Shown: positions 55,983 through 64,000 of the stretch, piece by piece
How the letters are laid out: each line of letters begins with the position of its first letter
Position numbering within the stretch: the first letter of the stretch is position 1
Source of the DNA: Larix kaempferi
Taxonomy: Eukaryota; Streptophyta; Pinopsida; Pinales; Pinaceae
Length of the DNA stretch: 64,000 nt
Reading direction: 5' to 3'
Assembly (NCBI GenBank): GCA_027924585.1
Contig: BSBM01001387.1
Span: 434,001 to 498,000 of the forward strand
Made by a program: the position numbers and the translations under genes
Notes under the pieces: generated by a model
Databases searched by the model: none
What the model saw: only the letters and a program-made list of their open reading frames with translations
Told to the model about the DNA's origin: nothing

Positions 55983-58900
55983 ACTACAAGGAAAACACCT
56001 TCTAGCATAGGTTTTTTGTGAAACCTCTCCAAAAAATGTTTCCTTTGTCCGTTTATAACAGAGATTGCTAGTGGAGGTAGGTGGCTAGAGTTTTTAGCAA
56101 AGGTTTTATTAAGGCTGCACTTGAATGGTAAATAATGCACTGGTGCACACCCTTATAATACGCACGGTTGCATCATAAGCTATTAAGCACAGAAGACAAA
56201 ATTCCTCAATATTGAATTTTTTTTTTCTTATTATATTTTAACACTTGATTTTGTCAGTGCGTTTCATATGACAAAATGCACTGGTGCATACCATAATGAA
56301 ACACACTGAGTCCTGTCAAATTTTATGGATAATGACACATTTTTATTTTAAAAACATATATAGATATAAACAATACATTAGATACATGTAAACACACCAG
56401 TGGGATACTACAAAAATACAACACCTGTGCTCCATCACAAATGGAGCACTAAGGCAGGAGAACATAGTTAATAATATAAGTTTTGTAGTTTTAATACACT
56501 TTAAAACTTGAATGATGTGTGTTAAATAACTAGACGCACCAATGCGCATTAAAATATTTTTGAGCACCGAGATGTTCACATATGAAATAAAATAATAATT
56601 TAGTAATTTTTAAAATCTCCACAAACTTTTAGGTGTGGTAATGTTCACAAAAAGCACTGGTGCATTTTAATTAATTGTGCACTGCTTGTATTCCACAATG
56701 TGTCAATCAGTGATGCACTTAAGGGAATAATGCGCACTAGTGTGACATATTGTAAAGTGCATTGGGGTAGGGTAAAATAAATAAAAAACCACCTTGTAAT
56801 TTCATTTTTCACTCCAGTTTTCTAAGAAGAGAGAGCAACGATGTACAAATATTATTGTATGATTGTATTGTCTTTAGTGTTGCTTAGTTGTCATAGTCCT
56901 CGCCCTTTGATTCACCGATTTATTGGACACGTTTAACAATTGTGCAAAACAATTGGAAAAATCATTTAATATGTATGTGGCAACCATGCCTCGTGAGCTG
57001 GCAAGACAACAGGTAAAAAAAAATTATCTACTTATTTAAAATTTTAGAGGATTAAAACTGGAAATTTGTCAATAATTTGTCTATTTTTCGAATATTTTTA
57101 AAAATTATGCATGGTGTGTTTAAGCTATTTGGCTCACATTGGATATGGTGCTCTCTATTTTATTACAAAAAGCATCATTATGCATTCCATGGTGTAATAG
57201 TCATACCATAAATCATGTAGTTTCAATAGCTAAAAGGACTATTGATGGCGCTTTCAATGTACGTCAATAAGCACATTGTTGTTCTTAAAAAACATTCTAA
57301 GCACCGATAACAATGTCTCTATGTATTGACACCGCACTAGTAAAGTGTGAATAATAGTAAACAATTTAGTCAGTCAATGCATTTTTTTATTAAAAACAAG
57401 CACTGTGAATGGTGCTCAATATAACTAAAAACACATAGATAAAATTAAAATATTAAAAAGACCCACCAACACAGTTATTGACTTTGGAGTTAGTTAACCG
57501 GTGCATTGTTTATTAAATATAAGCACAGTGAATTGTGCTTATTGTAACAAGCATTGCATTGAACAAATTTAAAAATCAAAAACACGTATTTTGGTGTGCT
57601 TTGTAATACAATGACACATCGGTAATGGTGATTCTTAATGTTACAAATGCACTGAAACAAGTAAAAAAGTTTCAAAACATGTTGGCAGTGTAATTTATAA
57701 TTACAAGATTGTCGACCACGATGCATTTTTAATACCTAGATGCACCATTAACGATGTAGAAAGGTATTACAAACACACCATTTAAATCCATAACATTACA
57801 AACACCCATAATGGTGCTCTTTTAGTACCTATAAACACTATAAGTGGTGCATATGAATATTGAAACACACTGTTTAAACTTAGAAACCCCAACCTAGTAT
57901 TCATGCATGTAGTGCATCTAATATTACTTGAGCATGAATGGCACTAAATTATGATGTTATGAATGCACCATCATCATTTTCAAATATAGAATACCTTCCA
58001 GATTTATGTGTTTTGAATTTTTTGAAAGCATCAGACCGGTGCAGATGTTTATTTTTATGTACTGTGATCATTGTCGTTCTATTTTTTATGGAAGGATGGG
58101 CTTCCCTTTTGGATCAAAGTTATTTGTTTATTTTTTGAGAGATTTTTTACGATTAGACCATCATTTGACTACCACTCTCCTAGGCCAAGGACCGAGGCAT
58201 GTATGCATATGTGGAGGAATATCATGTCCAAGAGGGGCCAGGCAATGTTCCTTGCTAGGATCAATTCATAGGTACTGGAGATGCTTGTAAGTGAGGATGA
58301 TCAAACTATGAATCTTTTGCAGGACCCATATGTAGGGATGGACTAGTGAGGATGTTAGAATATCATTTAAAACTAAGACAAGCCACCAGATGATAGAGGT
58401 AATATTAATGTAACATTTTGATTAATTATGTAGTTTCATTTTTTTTTATCTTATTTATTGCACATATAATTTACTGTAACGTTTTCTTTAAATTGTTTAA
58501 TTATTGTTGACTACTTCATTTAAAACGTTGGCATGTATGCTGGGGAGCTTCTTACCCAACTTAACAAGGATATGCTTGAGGTTGAGGAACTTCATTCCAA
58601 CCTGATGAGGAGATGCCTGCGGTTGAGCGGCTTCCTCAGTTGCAGAGAACTACCTTGCAATGGAGGCCAAACCATAGATTCTATGAGGAGATGGTTGATC
58701 AATTATCTACTTTGATGGTTTGAGAGGGAGTGCACCATGTATGACTCAACTGGATCTTATGGGACCCTGATCTTTTAGTTATATGGGTAACCCTTCCTCG
58801 TGATATGACATTATTCATGTGTTATATTTTCAATGCAACCATGATTCCCGAGTGGAGGGGTCATCCACCTCCTCCTTCTCCTCCATCCTCTAATCCACAT

Positions 58901-59080
58901 GCCAAGTGACCACCCTCTACTCCGCATGCTAAGTGACCACACTATCCTGCTCACCAAGTTTACTAATCACCCTCTCCTGATCCACTAGTCAATAAAACAC
59001 CCTCTCCTGATCCACAAGTCGATCAACCATCCTCTCCTCCTCATCGAGATGACCGACAAACCTTTCATGCACATGTAGTG
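55983..59080 (+). mobile_element. CACTA-like element remnant
   Basis: It starts CACTACAAGGAAAACACC, close to the common CACTACAAGAAAA terminus of plant CACTA elements. The next 1.9 kb carries many copies of short words such as GCACTGGTGCA, TGCACCAGTG and ATGGTGCTC in both orientations, as in CACTA subterminal regions. Exon-like pieces follow: VATMPRELARQQ before a GT (about 56980-57010), MWRNIMSKRGQAMFLARINS (about 58200), LQRTTLQWRPNHRFYEEMVD (about 58640) and a Pro/Ser-rich PSPDPxV repeat (about 58870-59030). TNP2-type transposase was not recognised. A matching right end is not found; GTAGTG at 59077 is too weak. Confidence 0.5.
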
Positions 59081-59339
59081 TCCTCATCCCTCATTCTAAC
59101 TATAGGAGGGGGTAAATACAAACTTCATGTTTCTTTATTTCACCCCATGCGTCATTATAAACTAATAGATGTATGTGTAAGTGCATGAATGTAAAGCACA
59201 ATGGAATTAAAAACTCTATCCATACACCAATCATGCATAAACAAACATATTTATCACATGAAGTAAATAAAATTGTTTCACATTCATAGACAAAGAGAAT
59301 ACTTATCTTTTAACATAAGAAGGTCCAAGCAATTGGATT
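59081..59339. other. Non-coding between elements
   Basis: No feature recognised. Confidence 0.4.
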
Positions 59340-60449
59340 TGTAAGAGCGATTATCAATGGTAGATACCACCCCCAAGCCAGGCTATTAGGATACTAGGGA
59401 AAAGGAAACTCCTATAGGTTTCTCTCTCATCCCAAAACCCATTTTCTCTCATGCTTAGCCAAACTGTTCACCACTGAGCAATTACCAGAATCTCACTCAG
59501 CCATCCCATCCATGGCACTCTCTTCTACTGCCCCACACAACACAAGGAAAAAATTTCCCTATATTGCTACACAGTTCCCTCAAGAAATCCAACCCTTACA
59601 GTGCTTACCAATTTGTGCAACAAGATTCCAACCTACTGTATGTTATGGAAGAACCTCCTGTAACATCAATTCATGGCTTCTCAAGCATCCAGGAGTAGAA
59701 ATATACAATGGGTAAAAGTTCCTGTATTGCCTAGCCTCTATGCTTGCCTACAATTATCCTCTTCACTCTAATGTTTGCAATTTCCTCTTCACAAGATTGA
59801 TTTATGTTTAATTTCACAGTCTGGTTATTGGCTATGGAGACAACAGCATGAAGACTCTACACAGTGTAAAAAATATGCATGGGGAATGAGTGATAGATCA
59901 CAAAGGAGATGAGAGGATGTTGAAAATATAATTAACATTATTATGACCATAGAAGGAGGTACTCTTATAATTGTCATAGAAGTATATTCATACCATGATT
60001 CCATAACTACATGAAAAAACTTTCCCCACCAACCTCACACATGCATTCAATGATTAGATTTGATAAGTTAAAAGGAAGTAATTAGCTCATTTAAGGCACA
60101 TGGAATAAAATGGATGAATTATAAGGTTGACACTTGGCAATAAAGAATTTAATCTCTACAGGCCCCCTTTCCTCTCCCCCTCTAGTGGATCATAGCCCCT
60201 CTAGTGCTCTTTACAAAATCATCTTGGACCATTTTAGTATTTTCCAACATAGTATTTACATAGCTTTTAAGTCTTCATGACAAGCCAACAACATGGAACA
60301 TGTATAAATATTTACATCATACATGCATATCCATTCACTAGTCGAGCCTTAGCCTTGAGCTTTGTACTAGGAATTCATAGTAGCATATTTACATCATTTT
60401 ACATAATATGCTTTAATACATTCTAAGGTTTAAAAATGGGGGTATTACA
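59340..60449 (-). repeat. Gypsy 3' LTR
   Basis: On the minus strand it starts TGTAATACCCCCATTTT right after a purine tract AAGGGGAAAGGGG (60451-60463). A plausible right end is ..CGCTCTTACA at 59340, giving TGTAA/TTACA ends and a length of 1110 bp. The left LTR lies outside the window, so the end is inferred. Confidence 0.55.
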
Positions 60450-61334
60450 ACCCCTTTCCCCTTGGAATAAAACCATCCTAAATGTTTCCTAAGAGTTAAA
60501 ACAAAAGCATATATGGGCTCTCTCATGGCATCCTCTAGCTCCCATGTAGACTCATCGAGACCAACATGTTTCCATTGCACCTTTTCTTGTCTGATGGCTC
60601 GGTTCCAGAGCAATGTTACTTTCTTGTTGAGGATTCATAGTGGCTCTATTTGGAACTCCCCCTCAGGTTCCACCTGAATCACATCCCAATAAATCACATA
60701 GTTAGAGTCATGTACATATTTCTTAAGCAAAGAAACATGAAAAACATTATGAGCTCTAGCGTTAGTAAGCAATGCAATACTATATGCAACTGGACCTATC
60801 CTCTCAAACACTTCAAATGGCCCACAAAATCTTGGTGACAACTTCTAAGCTTCAAAGAACTCTTCCGGAGGTAAACATGATCCCCAACATTGAATTCCCT
60901 ATACACTCTATTCTTGTCTACATAGCTTTCATGTCTATCTTGGGCTGGTTTCAAATTCTACTTAATCGTTGCAACCTCTTGTTCCATTTTCTCAAGCATT
61001 ATTCGCCTAAGTGTAATCCTGTTCGTTGGATTATCCTAACTCACTAGTGTCCTACACCTTTTGCCATACAAAGCTTCAAATGGACTCATTCTCAACGATG
61101 CTTGATGTCCATTGTTATTTTCAAACTATACCAAGTGTAGATAACACTCCCACTTGGATGGATAGTCCATCACATACATGCGAAGCATTTCTTTGATCAC
61201 TTGATTTACCCTTTATGTTTACCCATCCGTCTGTGGATGGTAGGCGACATTAAAATTTAGTTATGTGCCGAAGTTTCCAAAAATAATTTTTCAAAATTTA
61301 GATGTAAACTTTGTATCTTCGGTCGGATACAATT

Positions 61335-62605
61335 TTTTTTGTAAGCGTATCTATATATTACTGATAATCTACATAAAGTACATAACGAGCCTCATGTTGA
61401 CCCTACGGAGTTGGAAAACAGGAAATAACATGAGTACCATTCAAAAAATATAATTTTGTCAACCAAGGTACTAGTAAATAAACCCAATTTCATACAGTTC
61501 AAAGAGACTAGAAGTTTTAGAGACCAACAACAAAATAACAACATATTTCCTACTTAGACTATAAATATAATTGATCACTCTATTATCGCAGTAAATGCAA
61601 ATTAACAAAAAGAGAGATAGAGAAATGAACATCATATGCTTCATAAGCTATCAGGTACGATGAACCTTGTGGGGGTCGTCGTTTCCTTCGTCAATAATGT
61701 GGGGCAAGTCCGGGGTGCTTCCCACTAGTAGATGTTTGGTCTCCATCTTGATCCATGGCATCCTTGCAATGATCTCCAATTTGGATTCAACTAACTTGAT
61801 CTCCAACATCATGCACTTCAGAGGAGCGAGCTCCTCTTTTGGCTCTGCTATCTTCTTATCCCGACCAACCATAGTGATTCCCAACAACGATTTGGTAGTC
61901 CAGTAGAGGTGGAGTTCCCCTTGGTACAGATCGAGCTTGGATATCATATCACTGGGGTCTGCAATCCAATCCGCTAGAACCTCAAACTCCCCACCATGTT
62001 TTTAGGTTGAGTGCCCCACTTGGATTTTCTTCTCCGCTTCCCCTATTTCTTGCTTAACCGGTAGAGTGGTATGATTATAGTAGAAGCTAACCACTTCCAT
62101 AGCCTTGGACAGATCCCTGGATGGGCCTCATTCCTTGGACAACATTTTCCCCTTCTCCACTCTCCTTTTCATGCTTGTCACTCCTCCTCTCATCTTGCTA
62201 CACTTCCTTCCCCTCATCCTTGTCAAATTTTATGCCCTCAAATTCCGAGAAACTAGCTTTTGTAGTAAAGAACCAGCTCAATATATGGGGATGAAGGCTT
62301 GGGCCTTTGAATACCCTCGCCACCCTCCCTGATGATATACTTCGGCACAAGTTGCCATAATGGCCACCCCATTTGCGTACTGAGAACCCTCCCCCTTGCA
62401 GGTGTAATCATCCTTCACCTTCTCCGTCACTCGCTTGGACTTAATGGCCCTGTGCCTTTTATTATTCAGTCTATTCTGCATTTTAACGTCTGCATGCACT
62501 GCCTCCATTCGAGCTTACATCTGTTTCCTGTGGATTTGATCCCGCCTTCTCGTTCCTTCGCCATCCTATGGCCACCTTCGCACCTGCCGTGGGGACTCAG
62601 TCGGG
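61335..62605 (-). mobile_element. Poly(A)-tailed retrocopy in Gypsy integrase
   Basis: On the minus strand it starts CCCGACTGAGTCCCC and ends in a short poly(A). A 7-bp duplication (TACAATT on +, 61328-61334 and 62606-62612) flanks it. Across it the integrase reads AIV | SDR with no loss. Inside are a first frame (AVHADVKMQNRLNNKRHRAI, from 62508), then WIADPSDMISKLDLYQGELH and a Glu/Lys/Leu-rich coil to a stop at 61651, then about 315 bp resembling a 3' UTR. No LINE or SINE domain is present, so it is best read as a reverse-transcribed mRNA. Its coil region resembles the protein block at 46.9-47.9 kb. Confidence 0.75.
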
Positions 62606-63538
62606 TACAATTGCTTTGGGTAACCCATGCAATTTGAATATTTATTTCATAAATATCCTTGCTATCTCAACATCCTTTTGAGTAAATTTCGCTGGAACAA
62701 AATGTGTCGCCTTAGATAATTTATCCACCACAACCATGATGGAATCATGCTTTCTTGAAGTAGTTGGTAACTCGGTGATAATATCATAATTGGAAAATGA
62801 TATAATTAACATGTTGGGAGTTTATGTTCAACATTTACTTGGTGGCATTTCATACATCTTGAAATATACTCAACAACATATTTCTTCATTCTCAACCAAA
62901 AATACTACTTCCTTGTTGTAGCAATTGGTTTTTGTATCCTCGATGGTCAAAATATGGCATTTTATGGATTTCATCCACAATATCTCTTCTCAAATATGCA
63001 ACATTAGGAATATACATTCTACTTTTATAGGTAAGAAGTCCATCATCCTCCAAATGATAACCTTCATACCTCTTTTCCAAATTCAGTTGCTGTAATTTAT
63101 CTTCTACTTGCACATAATGTTCATCTTCAACAAGGTATTCAACAATCATTTGCCTTAATTCTATTTGGGGGCAAACACTAATTGTTGGCACATGCATTAC
63201 ATGCATTTTTTTGTTGAGTGCATCAACCACTTTATTTTTCTTCCCTTTTATGTGTTTGATTTCAAAATCACACGCACATAAAAATTCCAGCCATCTAGCT
63301 TGCTTTGCATTTCATGTTGGTTGCTCAAACAAATATTTTAAACCACAATGGCTAGCTCTAAGCTCAAATTTTCTACCCATCAAATAGCATCTCCACATTG
63401 TCTATCCCTTCCTCCTTTGATCAAACTTCTCCTTCTTCTTATCCTTCCTTGCATTGTGGAATTATGGCTTGATTTTGTTTTGACCATAACAATACTTAGC
63501 CTTTCTTATGATTTCATCTAGAGTTTGAGGTTCATTGC

Positions 63539-63869
63539 ACTGAGAGTAGCAAGGTGCTTTACAACCCAATATGGGGGAGATGTTGTAATGTGTAACATTG
63601 TGTAACGTTATGCAACATGTCGTTCTGATAAAAATAAAATAAAAATGCAAATGATGCCGACTTAAACAAAAAAATAAATTATATTGATTTCATCTTAAAC
63701 TTAGATATATCAAGCACATGATCAAATATTTTGAGGTGTAAATTTTTTCTTAATGTATAAAAAATTTAAGATAAAAAAAAATATGCCTCAAGAAAGTGGA
63801 TCCCTCTCTGTGCTTGATAGATACAGGTTTAAGATGGATCTATCCTGGTTAAAATCAATTCAGTCCTTG
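63539..63869. mobile_element. Unclassified insertion in Gypsy gag
   Basis: The gag reading jumps from SYKD*IDFN at about 63870 to CNEPQTLDE at about 63537. In relatives these are nearly adjacent. The intervening 330 bp is AT-rich, with TGTAACATTGTGTAACGTTATG words. Exact ends and duplications are not resolved. Confidence 0.4.
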
Positions 63870-64000
63870 TATGACTGAGGTAGTCCACTTAGAAAACGTT
63901 GAACTTTTGCTTTATCATCTATAAAACATTTATCATACCTCAACAACTCCAATAATTTATTTGCATACTCATCCATGGTCATTTGTCCCAACTTTAACTC

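Larger units (their letters stand above)
60413..64000 (-). pseudogene. Gypsy chromovirus gag-pol remnant
   Basis: Reading right to left: gag (ELKLGQMTMDEYANKLLELL, VQRFLSGLPQSYKD, 64000-63870), a roughly 330-bp interruption, and more gag (PQTLDEIIRKAKYCYGQNK, to about 63402). A deletion then removes protease, RT and half of RNase H. Next are RNase H (MWRCYLMGRKFEL, HCGLKYLFEQP, FEIKHIKGKKNKVVDAL), integrase (GLLTYKSRMYIPN, SIMVVVDKLSKATHFVPAKF, AYHPQTDG, FEALYGKRCRT) and SPRFCGPFEVFERIGPVAY..HNVFHVSLLKKYV. A chromodomain-like end closes it (VKVQW-type WKHVGLDESTWELEDAMREP). Integrase is split by a retroposed insertion at 61335-62605. Many stops; non-functional. Confidence 0.88.

Noticed and set aside
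55983-59081. Complete CACTA element ending at GTAGTG (59077-59081)
   Set aside because: Only 7 bp of the ends match, the 3-bp flanks differ (TTC/TCC), and the tandem-repeat unit does not resume after it.

Overview
This is nuclear DNA of a land plant: AT-rich, gene-poor and filled with old, mutated, nested transposable elements. The LINEs with DUF4283-type ORF1 and an RNase H tail, chromodomain Gypsy, Copia, BED/DUF659-type hAT and CACTA-like sequences are all plant types. The density of decayed, nested elements and the isolated exons would fit a large genome such as a conifer, but that is inference. I see no bacterial, organellar, rRNA, CRISPR or intact tRNA features.

Layout. 0-13 kb: remnants of Copia on the + strand (gag about 1.4-1.8 kb, integrase/RT start 3.8-5.1 kb, RT/RNase H 11.2-12.8 kb), separated by unassigned and low-complexity DNA and cut by a hAT-type MITE (11786-12374). 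14-24 kb: a decayed LINE invaded by a 4.4-kb hAT (15738-20153), which itself carries a 730-bp hAT-like element, and by a 2-kb LTR element on the minus strand (21689-23642). 24.4-30.2 kb: an apparent host-gene exon split by an internally deleted Copia (24403-28447), followed by tandem duplications and a probable solo LTR. 30.5-31.1 kb: two exons of a LAZ1/TMEM184-type membrane protein on the minus strand. 33.5-39.7 kb: a nearly complete LINE with a MITE in ORF2. 40.4-41.7 kb: two tandem SINE-like units, one split by a solo LTR and one by a MITE. 46.3-48 kb: a 719-bp tandem duplication of an unidentified protein-coding-like block. 48.4-49.1 kb: a LINE tail. 51.5-56 kb: an array of a roughly 690-bp tandem repeat, broken by a 1.39-kb LTR-like insertion and ending at a CACTA-like terminus. 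59.3-64 kb: a minus-strand Gypsy with a poly(A)-tailed insertion inside its integrase.

The main information is the nesting order, read from target-site duplications and from reading frames that resume across insertions. Five insertions have hAT-like ends with 8-bp duplications (four exact, one 7 of 8). No gene here looks intact. The only recognisable host genes are the partial LAZ1-like gene and an unidentified gene end broken by Copia. I found no coherent new biochemical system. The best leads are a coiled-coil protein family present at 46-48 kb and again as a probable retrocopy at 61-62.6 kb, and the SINE pair.
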